Positions 53,362 through 64,000 of a DNA stretch of 64,000 nucleotides are shown one piece after another (position 1 is the stretch's first letter; each line of letters begins with the position of its first letter). A program made the translations under genes and the position numbers. The notes beneath the pieces were generated by a model. The model searched no databases. It was not told the DNA's origin and saw only the letters and a program-made list of their open reading frames with translations. Source of the DNA: Amphiura filiformis (lineage: Eukaryota > Echinodermata > Ophiuroidea > Amphilepidida > Amphiuridae); assembly GCF_039555335.1 (NCBI RefSeq), contig NC_092640.1, positions 33,597,887-33,661,886 on the forward strand. Reading direction: 5' to 3'.

Positions 53362-53949
53362 TATATGTGACCGTCCACGGCGAATGAGCCGTAAATTCCT
53401 CCCCGGTCAATTTTGTTTTATTTCGTGTTTAAAAATAAACATCATAAACTTAAAAATGGTATATCATTTGACTTCAAACGATATCCAGAAGCGGAGTTAT
53501 GGTTAGTTAAACTTTGGTCCTTATAGCTTTTTTCGTTTCTATGTGTGTCTCTTTTTCCACATTGCTGGCAATAAATATCAAACAGTCATAATTGGCGGTC
53601 ATTTCAAATCATCCCCAAGTCAACGAGGTTTAAGAAGGTTCTCTCATTGTTAATTGTTGGTTATGCATACCTATACAAAATACAATGCCTGGTAACCCAC
53701 CACTTGAAAAGGATTTAGCAAAAGCAAACAAAGACCAGAGCTATTAAAAGTTCTATAGCCATCTAAGGTAGAAGCTTATTATCCACTTCAATAATAGGAT
53801 TATTGATTGGTGTTGTGACTATCAAAATAAGACAGATGTCGCGCCAGCTTAAGTGACCGATGAATACGACCTTCGTACACATTTTACACCATAACTCAGA
53901 ATACAATTTAGGGAATTTACGGCTCGTTTGTGCTGCCGGGTCACATATA
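53362..53949. mobile_element. TATATGTGACC-type TIR element
   Basis: TIRs TATATGTGACC and GGTCACATATA with inner ACGAGCCGTAAATTCC-like blocks. Interior shares CTTTTTCCACATTGC, TAATTGGCGGTCA and ATCATCCCCAAGTCAACGAG with 17888-18287. Confidence 0.75.
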
Positions 53950-53974
53950 CATGCGGACATGGCAGTCTTAGCGC

Positions 53975-54250
53975 ATTCAATTTATTTAAATGAAGCACCT
54001 AAAATCAGTGGGTGACAACGAACTGTACATCGGCGGCTAATGTGTGCCTTTTGTGTTCACGGCTACTCAATCACACCCTTGGGTTGTATGGTAACAAAAG
54101 GTACTTTTCGTTCCAGTAGGCGCTTTCACTCGACTTTCGAACAAAAGGTACCTTTCGATGAATAGCTTGTCGGAAATCAAATCGGCACAAGGGTTCAATG
54201 CGTTACGCAATCTATTGCTTCTCCATCTTTAATAGCTCCATGGTTTCAGA
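53975..54250. repeat. Dispersed repeat, inverted partner of 46370-46750
   Basis: See 46370-46750. This copy is shorter and has paired AAAAGGTAC blocks near 54095 and 54142. Confidence 0.7.
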
Positions 54251-55925
54251 CGTCATTTCATCGCCAATAGAGAGTTTGCGAAATGAAGTTTGAAAATTTA
54301 CTTCAACTGGAACGGCAACTTCAGAAATATCGATTGGATTTCAAATTTACTCCAACGCGAACGTATGATTGGTTACTGCGCCAACATCGTCGTGTCGCTT
54401 AAACTCGGGACATGTGTATCAACGTGCGTTCAAAAGAAGAGCATGTGTAAGAGCTTTTAACCGACTACATCAAAATGTATCTCTTTTGTTTAGTCACTTG
54501 GTTATTAGTCCGACGTCAAGACAAAAGACTCTATCTCAGGCGCTTCGTTTGAATAAACATAAATGAACTCGCGATAACCACTCAACGAGGATTATGTCAG
54601 GACCCAGCGCTAATCTCCTTATCACATTATTTTGAAACTAGCTATACGTTTCAATTAATATTCTTACGATAGTCATAGGCCTATATATTATTTAATAAAG
54701 GCTCGTCAGCTTTGTCAATTTCATATTCCAATTAACTACGCAAAGCCTAATGAAATATCTATTCTTTATTACTTCCTCCGGTTTCTTTCCCTCCTTCTCA
54801 ATCTCTCTCCCCTTCCCCTCCTGTTTCCCATCTCCGACCTTCTCCATATTCCCCCCTCCCTCTACTCTCTATCTGTACTCCCTGTCTCCAACTTGACCCC
54901 CTACTATAATACCCACTCGCACTCCTGTTTCCCCATCCCCAGTGACGTTGTCAGGGTTTTTCTGTTAGGAGGGCGTGGGGGCGATTCTCAAAGGAAAACA
55001 TTTTTACAAAAATGGGCAAAATATGGCAGAAAAAGGCCTTAAAGCGTAAACTATCACGGCGGCCAGCATCCAACAGGGAAGGGTCAAGAAGGAAGACAAG
55101 ATGTGCCATGGGGAGCTCCGGAGCTGCCCCCTGGCTACCGTCAACTTCAATACCCTCCCTTTCCTACTCCCTACCCCTCTCTTACCAGGCACAACCTATG
55201 ACATGTTATATTTAAAAATGTTATGCACCTACTTTACTCTTCCAGAAGAATGGCACAGTGCTTGCTGAAGTAAAACCAGGCCATTTTTACGGGAACTTAA
55301 TCCCCTTGAAGTGGAAGTCATGACAAAACTTCGTTTCGCAAACTGATTTGGTATACGTGATGAGCACACACAAAACTATATACCAAGCGTGACGTTTGGA
55401 ACAAAAATTTATTTTAATTTAATTTATTCAGTAATTTTCAGCAACATGTGCCACGTTTTTTACCCAAACCAAATAAGATTTCCAATAATTGGTCTATTAA
55501 CTAGATAATACATAAGAGGTAATTGTGAAGTCTATGAGGAAATATGCAAAACTATTGTTCTTAAAATGACATATTTTCATCATAATTTACGGCACACTAT
55601 AGTTTCTCGCGTTAACTTCTACTTCCAGCGGCTTTAATGGCACAGTGGTTTTGAATACATTATCCTCTATAATCCTTTAGACGTTAAAGTTTGTGGTTTC
55701 AAACTTCATCGCAATTTCTCTAATATAACTTATAACTTGGCAACTTGGTTAGTATTCAAAGCTCAGTCGGTTAGTATTCAAATCTGTCGGTTATCCCCTC
55801 TTTCTCTAGCATGTTTGTCATACCATTTTTTCATTTTGACCCGACCCCAAGGATTATAGTGTAGATTATAGATGTATTATGCCTGTTACACTGTTTATGA
55901 AACACCAAGAACAGATGCCCTCCTT
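54250..55925. other. Intergenic, no gene supported
   Basis: Holds a CT-rich tract (54775-54930), a short basic ORF at 55012-55215 with no recognised motif, and AT-rich sequence. Nothing here has splice or domain support. Confidence 0.4.
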
Positions 55926-55926
55926 T

Positions 55927-56078
55927 AGGGGCTGTGCAATCATTATGTGTACCCTCGGGGTGGTGAATTCTCAAAAAGGTCCGCCAAAAATCGCTTGCGC
56001 CCCCCTGCCTCACTTTGCCTCACCCCTTTTGACGTACCAGAAACCTTTGCCCTCCCCCCTTTGACGTGCCAAAAAATG
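55927..56078. mobile_element. Family G MITE, short copy 5
   Basis: AGGGGCTGTGCAATCATTAT at the left, then CCGCCAAAAATCGCTTGCGC and TTTGACGTGCCAAAAA. Right TIR missing. Confidence 0.6.
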
Positions 56079-56084
56079 GTTAGC

Positions 56085-56370
56085 AGACTAAATGCTTGTA
56101 GACCAAATAGACCAAATGGGTAATAGACCAAATGGCTATTAGACTTATTGGTAATAAACCAAATGGGTATTATACTAAATGGTTGTTAGACTAAATGGTT
56201 TTAGACTTATTGGTTACTAGACTAAATGGTCATCGGACCAAATGGTTATCGGACCAAACGGTTATGGGACCAAATGATTATTGGACGTAGTGGATATAGT
56301 CCTAATGGGTTTAGACGAAATGGATGTAGACCAAATGTATATTAGACAAAATGGTATTAGACCAAATGGC
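56085..56370. repeat. Degenerate 16-18-bp minisatellite
   Basis: About 16 units of GACCAAATGGTTATTA with substitutions (AGACTAAATGGT, GGACCAAACGGTTA). Confidence 0.85.
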
Positions 56371-56496
56371 AAATTCCCTGTATGACGCGCAGGGATTTAT
56401 CAATGAAAATAACTAAGTCTTCAAATTTTCATACTTCGGTCTGCATGGACAAGAATGGAAATCGTGTCTGAAATTTTATTATTAAAAAATCTACAT

Positions 56497-56676
56497 TATG
56501 AAGAACATTATGAATAAAATATAAAAAATAATAAAAAACAATATGACTAATGACAATGATACAGTGTGACTAATGGTTCCTTTTATGAAGAACATTATGA
56601 ATAAAATATAAAAAATAATAAAAAACAATATGACTAATGACAATGATACAGTGTGACTAATGGTTCCTTTTATTAC
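56497..56676. repeat. ~88-bp direct duplication
   Basis: GAAGAACATTATGAATAAAA through GTGTGACTAATGGTTCCTTTTAT occurs twice back to back, apparently identical. Confidence 0.9.
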
Positions 56677-57049
56677 AGTGCTACGAAACACTAATAAAGC
56701 TAGCGGTACTCCGAAGCACTAATTATGATGTTATGACTAATTGTGATGTTATCAATGTTAAAAATATTGTCTGATAGTTTTAGACCGGAATATAACTGGC
56801 ATCTTGTATTTTTTGAGACATTTGTCAAGGTAATTCCTACTCTCATCATTGTAAATAATATTTTTAAAGGCCGATATCTCAAACCGGCGTTGTGAAGCAA
56901 AATATCTCTATATTTAAGATATGTAAAAACCTCAAAATTGATAACCTGTCCAAAAAAGTGTCTCCTTTTGACATGACACGTCACATATGTCTATTCGTAT
57001 GTATTATTTGTAGACCAAGGTTATTAACTATATGTTTGAATTTCTTATA

Positions 57050-57958
57050 CAGGGTGTCCCACTAAAAAGAGGCCTCTCATTGCGCACTCTTTTTCTCCTA
57101 TTTCTGAAAAGTTGTTCAAATGTATTTTGGTATGTACAGAAACCTTAAATCGTTAGCTTTAATAAACCAAAACAATTATTTCAATCGGTTCACATTTTGT
57201 GAAGATGTGCCCTCTTTGAGAAATGTACCCGTTTTTCACTCTGTCCACGGATGAGGTTTGGCTACATCAAAGATTTAAAAGAAACACACGCTTAATGACA
57301 TGGATAGATAATAGCATTAGGCTTGGGAAAGCATTCACTATAAGCGAGGATCACCAGCTAGCTTCAAACATCTTCGCAACCCCGTATAACTGCTGCATTC
57401 GCAAGTATCCGGTTCACAAGGATGGTACGCAACGCAATTGATGCAATGAGGACATGGGCTGAAACCTTTATTCGTCAAGGAGGCAACCAGGTAGAGGGCA
57501 GAGCAGCACAGTAAACTCACTTCAAAAGAACCAAAGACAAACTAAACAGCCCTTTTCAGGGCTACCTTTTATTCCAAAAAGAGAAATGACTTTCATGTTG
57601 TCAATAAAAAGAAAGCAAGAAACAATAAAGTAAGAAAGTAAGAAACATAATATAACAAAAAGGCATAAAATAACCCTTAACAAAATCCATAACTCATAAG
57701 CCAACTGGTAAAGCCCATTCCCTAAAATAAAGTTATTTTATAAAGTTATCATCGAGGAATGTTTTATATTCATGCATGGTATATGCACTTAAAAAGGCAT
57801 ATCTTCAAAAGTTATGAACCGATTGAAATAATTGTTTCGGTTTATTAAAGCTAACGGGTACAGGCTTCTTTACATACCAACATATACTTGATCCGCTTTT
57901 CTCTGAAATAGGAGAAAAAGAGGGCGCAATGAGGGGCCTCTTTTTTTGGGACACCCTG
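57050..57958 (+). mobile_element. Mariner-like deletion derivative, CAGGGTGTCCCA ends
   Basis: TIRs about 45 bp (CAGGGTGTCCCACTAAAAAG; the inverse ends TTTTTTTGGGACACCCTG), TA at 57048-57049 and 57959-57960. A 30-codon tail at 57422-57514 (MVRNAIDAMRTWAETFIRQG, GNQVEGRAAQ, TAA) resembles the C-terminus of the transposase at 59193-60270 (RAMICIREQGGHVEGR), so most of the transposase has been deleted. A histone-type stem-loop follows the stop. Confidence 0.8.
57548..57563 (+). promoter_or_regulatory. Histone-type 3' stem-loop
   Basis: AGCCCT-TTTC-AGGGCT: a six-pair stem with the UUUC loop, preceded by an A/C-rich flank (ACCAAAGACAAACTAAAC) and followed by ACC, as in replication-dependent histone mRNAs. 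It lies 33 bases after the TAA at 57512. A purine-rich CAAAAAGAGAAATGA 10 bases on resembles a histone downstream element. The outermost pair is A-T instead of G-C. No histone coding sequence precedes it. Confidence 0.5.
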
Positions 57959-58059
57959 TATATTCTAAAATAATTCTAATATTCTAATATAATTAATGAA
58001 TAATTAAGTTGTCGTAGATTGTCAAATTACAACAACAGCTTTGAATTATAATAAAACAG

Positions 58060-58425
58060 TGATTATAGTGCACTACGCACATGCACAACGCCTAGACGTT
58101 GATCCACGAGCCTCAGCACACTTTACAGGACGTTGCTGACCACTACGGCCCCATATCATTAAAATACCATAAACCTTTTACCATCAACTCAGGGACTTTG
58201 CGGCTTCAGAGCGCAAACCCTAGACATTCCACAATTGACATTCGGACGAGTTTCGTTCGGGTTACAACGGGCCAATAAGCAGAAAGTTCCTTGTCCAGGG
58301 GAATTTCAAGCTAACTCAATTTTTCCACGAGAACGTACCAAACTACCGCCATTGTTCGAACCCGTAACCTCTCGCACCATAGTCGAACGCCTTATCGATT
58401 GAGCCAACTTGATTAATTGTATCCA
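58060..58425 (-). mobile_element. tRNA-derived SINE
   Basis: Minus strand head: TTGGCTCAATCGATAAGGCG (A-box region), ACTATGGTGCGAGAGG and GGTTACGGGTTCGAAC (B-box), followed by about 280 bp of body ending near CACTATAATCACTG. Intron-less, no matching acceptor stem. Confidence 0.65.
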
Positions 58426-58458
58426 GGTTGGTGGATGATGATGGTCCTGGTGTGACTT

Positions 58459-58564
58459 ATGGTAATGATGATAATGATGATGATGTGCATGATAATGTTG
58501 ATGACAACAATTAAGACGATGATGATGATGATGATGATGATGATATTGTTGTTGTTGTTGTTGT

Positions 58565-58604
<40 letters not shown>

Positions 58605-58614
58605 AATGATGATA

Positions 58615-58649
<35 letters not shown>

Positions 58650-58650
58650 A
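58459..58650. repeat. (GAT)n microsatellite with (TTG)n
   Basis: GAT/TGA runs interrupted by TTGTTGTTGTTGTTGTTG at 58545-58566. The Met/Leu-rich ORF is an artefact. Confidence 0.95.
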
Positions 58651-58659
58651 AGGAGGATT

Positions 58660-59190
58660 TGTTTTAAATAGTAAACCTACCTGACAAAAGAAAAAGCAGT
58701 CGGCCTCTCTCTATTAACCAATACATATTGCAAAGTGTAGAATGTGTGCAGTTCACATCTTGAAGCTGCGAACATTATTATTTAAAAACAATAGTATATG
58801 TGTAAAACATGTGTCGGCTACACATATTACAGAGTGAAATGCAATAAGAGGGGACCATGGTAACGATGATTTATAATTATGAAAAACGTGCAAAACCTGC
58901 AAAAGATTATAGCAACCATGTTAGTTGTGTTCGTTTTAATAACTTTAATAATAATTTTAATGAAATAATGCTTATTGCCGGGGTCATCGGACTCATGCGT
59001 GTATGAGTTGTTTACTGTTTGAAAATCATTCACCTGTGAAATTGACACAAAAGGCTGATTGGACATGCTCATTTACATAACAAATACACTAGTTTTGGAG
59101 GGAACTTTAAAATTTAAAATGCCTTGCGTGCGTTCTTGTCATTCATGTTAGAGACACGTGTAAGTACTTTGAGGTGATTCTTGCTGTTCA
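58660..59190. other. Upstream of transposase, no left TIR found
   Basis: Expected counterpart of the right end (CAGGGTGGGCCATTAAAAG) is not visible between the microsatellite and the transposase start, so the element appears left-truncated. No other gene. Confidence 0.4.
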
Positions 59191-59192
59191 AA

Positions 59193-60270
59193 ATGCGGCA
59201 GTTTACAAAGGAGGAACGAATTTTCATCGAGGAGGAAATTTCAAGAACCGGAAAGGTGCGCTCTGTCCTGAATGCATGGCCGAACCAGTTTCCGAATACC
59301 AGACTTCCTAGTCGCCGACACATCTATAATATTAAACAAAAGTTTCACTTACATGGAACTGTTCTCAATCGGAACAAATCTAACAGTGGGAGACCACGAA
59401 CAGGAAGATCAGCCAATCACATTGCCGATGTTAGAAGGGATTTGCAAGCTAACCCAAGATTGAGTACTCGACGGAACAATTGTCCCCATATTCCAAGGAC
59501 AACGTTCAGACGAATCATCACTCATGATATCGAATGGCACCCTTACAAGATCCTTAAGCGTCATGGACTGCAACCAGGAGATCCAAATCGGCGACTTCAG
59601 TTTTGTAACTGGTTAGTTAACAGAGCACGTCGCTTTCTTGATACCGCTGTTGTTGTTGACGAGGCAAATGGACGGGTCTGTCTCTTCTCAAAACGTACGG
59701 ATGTATGCACCGAAAGGCAATCCTCCGAGAGACTTTGCTTTTAACGTTCCACATGACAAACGCAAAGTTAGTGTTCTCGCAGCCGTCACAGGAAACAACC
59801 GGTTGATAGGATCGATATTCGTTGACCAGAACATAAATGGAAACGTTTACCTCGACATAATCAATGATCAACTAGAGCCTCAACTGGTCCAAATATTTGG
59901 ACAGCAAGCGAACGGGGCCATCCGCAGGGCGTGGTTCTTTCAAGACGGAGCGCCAGCCCACCATCTTATCGCTGTTAGAGACAGATTGCAGGAGTTGTTT
60001 CCGCATCGTGTTGTCGGCCATGGACATCATGTGGAGTGGCCTCCGAGGAGTCCTGATCTGACACCTTTGGACTTCTGGCTGTGGGGTGATGTCAAGGCGT
60101 ATGTGTATGCCGAAGGTCCGCAAAGGAATTTGCGGGAGCTGAGGAGACGTATTACAGATGCGTTCACAAGGATCCGACGCACCAGGGTTACTTCAAGAGC
60201 AGTTCACCATATGTACGATCGTGCGATGATTTGTATTCGCGAGCAAGGAGGCCACGTTGAAGGACGATAA
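59193..60270 (+). pseudogene. Mariner-like DD41D transposase with one frameshift
   Basis: ATG 59193 (MRQFTKEERIFIEEE). N-terminal helix-turn-helix regions follow (HIYNIKQKFHLHG, then SGRPRTG and FRRIITHDIEWHPYKILKRH). The first catalytic Asp is in VVVDEA near 59658. About 8 bases are missing right after it relative to the expected DEAxFxMxG, shifting the frame; the downstream frame reads SVSSQNVRMYAPKGN, FQDGAPAHH (second Asp) and PPRSPDLTPLDFWLWG (third Asp, 41 residues after the second). It ends RAMICIREQGGHVEGR. Cut-and-paste transposition function in active relatives, nuclear. All three acids survive but in two frames, so no single protein can be made as read. Confidence 0.85.
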
Positions 60271-61071
60271 GAACACTTTAAAGACAGAAGCATTTTCACT
60301 GTGGCATGCAAAAATACGTGACTTTATGATAAGCAGTAATGAAGAACAGAACTATTTTTATCAGAGTCAAATATGATTTTACTTGTATTCTTACTTTTCT
60401 AGTGCAATATTTTTAATTTCATGACAATTTGAGACAAATAACTCGTTTCCATTGAAGCACTGCTACGGTTTACATGTGTCTATATGAAGAAATAATTTCC
60501 GAAGAGAAAGAGAGACATTCCTGACAGCTATTTATAAATTTATCTTGTTATATCTCTATATAAGATTTATGTTATAGTGCAATAACCATCATGAAGACTC
60601 GGGTATAAAATTATGCACATTATCTAGAATGCGACTGCAAACAAACGTTAACTGCGCAGATTATTTAAAGCTACTGTTACATATTCTGTTCAACTGGAAG
60701 GCTACATATTCTGTTTGAAAAAGAAATATTTATTTAAATATGGTTAATTTACAAGAGAAATATTGACAGAACTTTCATGCGTACTGTCATTTTTCTTCCT
60801 TTGTTCCTAATCCATTGTGGTGTGAACCAGCGACCACCATATATCGCGTGATCATCCGCTCCATTTGACTTACTTGTGTGCAAAGTGGTTTTTGACCCCC
60901 TTGCTTCAAATGGCCGCCATTTTGTAATTAGACCATGGATGTTAATGCCCTTTTCAGCAATGACAGTCCAGACATAGAGGTTTACAACTATGTTCAACTT
61001 ATTTCAATATGTGTTTGCACTTTTGAGAAATAAGCCATCAAAAAAGTGTGAACTTTTAATGGCCCACCCTG
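60271..61071 (+). mobile_element. 3' part and right TIR of the mariner-like element
   Basis: Non-coding tail after the transposase stop. It ends AAAGTGTGAACTTTTAATGG then CCCACCCTG at 61071, followed by TA: a mariner-type end related in its first bases to the 57050 element (CAGGGTG). Confidence 0.65.
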
Positions 61072-61077
61072 TAGTTT

Positions 61078-61280
61078 AAAGTTACGTATAGTTTCTTAGG
61101 GTTTTATAATGTTTAATACATGTTCCAGGGTGACAACATCATGAAAGGTTGTGAAAGATTTGTTTTGGCCCCTGAACATGTATAAAACATTACCAAACTC
61201 TACGAAACTATACGCAACTTTAGTGTATACATGTTGAGGGGCCAAGTGGACTTACGGTCTTCTTGCTCTCAGGTCTTCAA
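61078..61280. mobile_element. Foldback repeat, AAAGTTRCGTATAGTTTC ends
   Basis: AAAGTTACGTATAGTTTCTT is mirrored by AGAAACTATACGCAACTTT-like sequence at 61203-61221, with TTTAATACATGTTCCAGGG paired inside. The rightward extension to 61280 matches 32893-33010. Confidence 0.7.
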
Positions 61281-61289
61281 ATGTGCTAA

Positions 61290-62985
61290 AGCTTGTGGTT
61301 CAATGACAATTTTCAATGGAAAATGGCTAATTTCGGGCAATTTCTTTTCATATTCAGAACTCTTGCATTTTAACGCCACCAATATCAGGTGAAACTAGAT
61401 GATTTAGATGCCAAATGATCAAAAACTCAACAAAATTGGCACAAAATGCTAATTGAGCAAGGTACATATGTAATGCATTAGTTTTCGAGAGGGGGTTATA
61501 CAAGTTATTTTTTATGTATTGTATGTCACTGGTATGTATGGTCTTTTCAAAAATATAATGTCCATCTGAAACGTGTGTGTGGACGTGTAAAATTTCTAAA
61601 TGAACACTTACCTGGAGGTTGGAGACAATAAACTGTGGTCTTTCCATCTTGGAGGAAGCCAAAAAAAATCCCCCGCTGATTATATATCAATTTGTAAACG
61701 CTCTTTAGCAAAGCCATAGTTCATTGAATTTACAACCGTATGACAAAACAGGCGAAATCAGTAACTTTTTGCACAAGATGTGGAATTTAAAGATAATTGG
61801 CCATTGCTCATTCTAATGAAGCTTGTATATGACCAATATACGTGTGTTCTTTCATTTAATGACATAAAATTTGAAAAATATTGTAAGGAACACTTTAGGT
61901 TTTGACTTTTGAAACCTACATTTTGTTCAAAAAATGTGCTTGGAAGGTAGTTTTCAACAGATTTACCACATTCGCGTTGCTATAACATTAAGAGAATCGT
62001 TTTTGTAGTCAAACCTTTTCATATGTCTCACTCAGTACGTTACTGACCAGCGTCTATTGTTATGCATAGTCGCTCGATACAATCATGTTGAAATCAGCAC
62101 AATTCAGAGACACCCTCCACAAAAACGATACAATAGATTGGTCTTACAATATTACATCAGTAATTATAGTTGTCCAACAAAGCCGTAGCTGCGCGAGGGT
62201 GGGAAACAACCCCCAAATGCCGATCCGAAAAAAGTCACTTTTTGTCCACGGAGTGAACTTCTAATGCCACTTCCACCCACATCTCACATGCTCAGTTTAT
62301 CATTTACATACCATGTGTCTTGAATAGTTATTGTAGCCCACAACCCTGTTGTTAAGAGGCTACGAAATAATTCCTAATATCGTATACCCTCGTTTGTATG
62401 GCTTTTTCTAATCATGCCCAACATAACAAGGACTATTTTAATCTTGCAATGAGACTGTACAGTGTATGAAAAAAAAAATTAGCCTTGTTTTCTAATCAGG
62501 GGCGTATACAGGAATTCATAGACCGAGGGCGCAAATTAGGTTTTGTATGCAGTAAATATGGCCGCGATGTACAGGGGGGGTCTAGGGTGCCCCCCACAGA
62601 TGTCGAAATATTTTGAAATATGAAGGCCTTATTGAAGCCATTTGGTGCACCCGTTTTACACTGTTATTGCTTTCAACAAAAGTGTACGGGTGTCCGAAAC
62701 TGCTACTTTTTCCATGAATGACATTTAATGTTTCCATGTTTCCACTCGCATTTCACGCATTAATAGTGTTTTTGACACAATCTTCATATTGCTTTAAGAT
62801 CACACGCAGAACATGCCCTAAAATAACCATACTGAGGCATATATATGATCAATCCTGCTCTGCGGTTTTAAACTTGAACCTACTCAACATCTTTACTTAT
62901 AATTGCAGCTCCTCCATCATGTCCATCTGGGTTTTTTTTTGGTTTTTTTAGGGGGGGGGGGTGTTTTTCTGTTATGGTTGTGTTT
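61290..62985. other. Intergenic, no gene confidently supported
   Basis: A minus-strand ORF at 61354-61662 starts MASSKMERPQFIVSNLQ followed by a donor-like GTAAGTG; it could be a small first exon but has no partner. GTATACAGG and G-rich blocks at 62498-62595 resemble a hAT-like edge without a partner. A poly-T/poly-G patch lies at 62930-62960. Confidence 0.35.
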
Positions 62986-62989
62986 TTAA

Positions 62990-63647
62990 GGGATCTAAAA
63001 TGAGCGTTTATTGCGTTTCGACAGTATTTTTTGTGCGACATGAGAGCACCTCAGACCTATCGAATTGCATTCTGAATACGAAGCATGTCTTTCTGATATC
63101 AAATAATTTTCATTTTTTGAAAATCACAATATAATACAAATTTTATGACAAATTATAAAAATTTGATATTTTTCACATTTTTGATATATAACAGTCCTCG
63201 AAGTGAATTATATAAATCTAATGATATATTCTTAAAGTGTATGTAGCAGGGAGGAAAAAGCCGACGGTCAAGTGAAAATTTTGACCTTTCATATTGAAGA
63301 TATGGATTTTTTCCCAAAAAGACCTAATTTTTTTGGTGTTTTGGGAAAAAAAATCCATATCTTCAATACGAAAGGTCAAAATTTTCAATTGATCGTCGGC
63401 TTTTCATCCCACCTACATACACTTTAAGTATAAATCATCAGATTTATAAAGTTCACTCAAGTACTGTTAAATATCAAAATATCAATTTTAATGATTTGCC
63501 ATAAAATGTGTATTAAATTGCAAATTTCCAAAATCAAAATTATTTGATATCAGAATGACATTCTTCGTATTCAGAATGCAATTCGATATGTCTGATGTGC
63601 TCTAATGTCCCAAAATAAATACCGTCCAAATGTTCATACCCCAGCCC
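62990..63647. mobile_element. Palindromic TTAA-flanked element (piggyBac-like MITE)
   Basis: TTAA at 62986-62989 and 63648-63651; the ends are GGG and CCC. Almost the whole 658 bp folds back: AGAGCACCTCAGACCTATCG, GAATTGCATTCTGAATACGA, TTATTTGATATCAGA and AATCCATATCTTCAATA all have inverted partners around a short centre near 63325. Confidence 0.85.
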
Positions 63648-63689
63648 TTAATGATGGAAAATAAATGAAATTTTCTCCTCTGCAATCTC

Positions 63690-64000
63690 CAAAAGCTGTG
63701 ACACTTGTTCAATTATGCGAAAGGAACATCCATTATTTCCACAAGGATTCCTAGAGGGTAGTTTACATTTGCATCGTACAAACTTAAGCAAGCTTTGTGG
63801 TGCTGCATCTTCTAGTGCTAGTACGGTGTCAGAGTGTTTCCAACCCCATTGCTTTGGATCCAAGTTATTGTTTGAGACCTGCAAAAGAAATCGCAGACTG
63901 AAAATATGCTGCTCTTTCAGTAGGTGGAAGCTTCTGTGGATCAAGTGATGCTTTATTTGGTGATACCATCGCCATGAACGCTATTGGGCTGTGGCCACAT
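63690..64000 (-). pseudogene. Partial Cys-cluster coding region, runs off the right edge
   Basis: Minus strand from 64000: HSPIAFMAMVSPNKASLDPQ, KLPPTERAAYFQ, then after a shift LDPKQWGWKHSDTVLALEDA and APQSLLKFVRCKCKLPSRNP with CGNNGCSFR. The series LPPT, QWGW, LLKxVRCxCK and CxxNxCxCR is one I recall from uncharacterised, often repeat-associated invertebrate proteins; the usual following cysteine block is lost (SFR in place of SCRK). It stops at the TTAA element. Likely a TE-derived or pseudogenised tail. Confidence 0.5.

Noticed and set aside
58345-58415. tRNA gene on the minus strand
   Set aside because: A- and B-box-like regions lack a paired acceptor stem and continue into a SINE body.
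57050-60270. One long mariner element from 57050 to 60270
   Set aside because: 57050-57958 is complete with its own TIRs and TA duplications, and the downstream transposase has a different right TIR, so they are separate elements.
61354-61662. Minus-strand ORF starting MASSKMERPQF as a gene
   Set aside because: A donor-like GTAAGTG follows 17 codons, but there is no partner exon, domain or upstream signal.

Overview
The window looks like a repeat-dense stretch of a non-vertebrate animal genome. A marine invertebrate deuterostome such as an echinoderm is plausible, but that is inference from gene style and repeat content. The evidence is intron-containing EGF and F5/8-type-C exons, a cluster of polydactyl C2H2 zinc-finger (ZNF) genes, CR1/L2-group LINEs, a Penelope-like GIY-YIG fragment, mariner, hAT, PIF/Harbinger-like and piggyBac-like elements, tRNA-derived SINEs and long trinucleotide microsatellites. 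No bacterial or viral gene was recognised.

Bases 1-18,400 are a tandem ZNF cluster. Its ancestral unit is roughly 9 kb: a 3'UTR-like segment with a polyA signal, a 58-bp minisatellite, a promoter/leader region, and a single large finger exon on the + strand. Unit A (5515-6595) has 10 fingers but two homopolymer-associated frameshifts. Unit B (11438-12595) is intact with 11 fingers. Unit C (15909-17060) has 10 fingers and is truncated by an insertion. A decayed partner follows A directly (6600-8590), another follows B (12694-13525), and remnants trail C. All copies share a distinctive N-terminal Cys/His module ahead of the fingers. A 675-bp piece of the 6.7-kb pseudogene, carrying its own MITE, also lies inside a PIF/Harbinger-like MITE at 4276-5225.

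Bases 18,400-30,300 are almost all mobile DNA: a LINE split by a foldback element, terminal-inverted-repeat (TIR) elements nested inside one another, a Penelope-like remnant, a 3x tandem array, a 2.8-kb foldback with modular arms (26167-28966) and a piggyBac-like element. Several insertions are base-exact because a related copy or the opposite arm shows the empty site.

Bases 30,700-42,800 contain minus-strand exons whose intron phases agree: a phase 1-1 cysteine-bearing exon (42467-42727), an EGF exon, a decayed EGF half-exon and two F5/8C exons that join in frame. They may belong to one secreted or membrane mosaic gene extending outside the window. About 7 kb of its intron space is a giant inverted repeat (34825-41844) whose arms are tandem ~207-bp units.

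Bases 42,900-64,000 are repeat-rich and gene-poor. They hold a CR1/L2-type LINE (48124-52565) with tandem modules in its 3' region, a second LINE fragment, TIR elements, a deletion-derivative mariner with a histone-type 3' stem-loop, a mariner transposase with a DD41D-type signature and one frameshift (59193-60270), a TTAA-flanked palindromic element, and the end of an unidentified Cys-cluster coding region at the right edge. Coordinates of repeats are by eye and may be off by a few bases unless target-site duplications are given.
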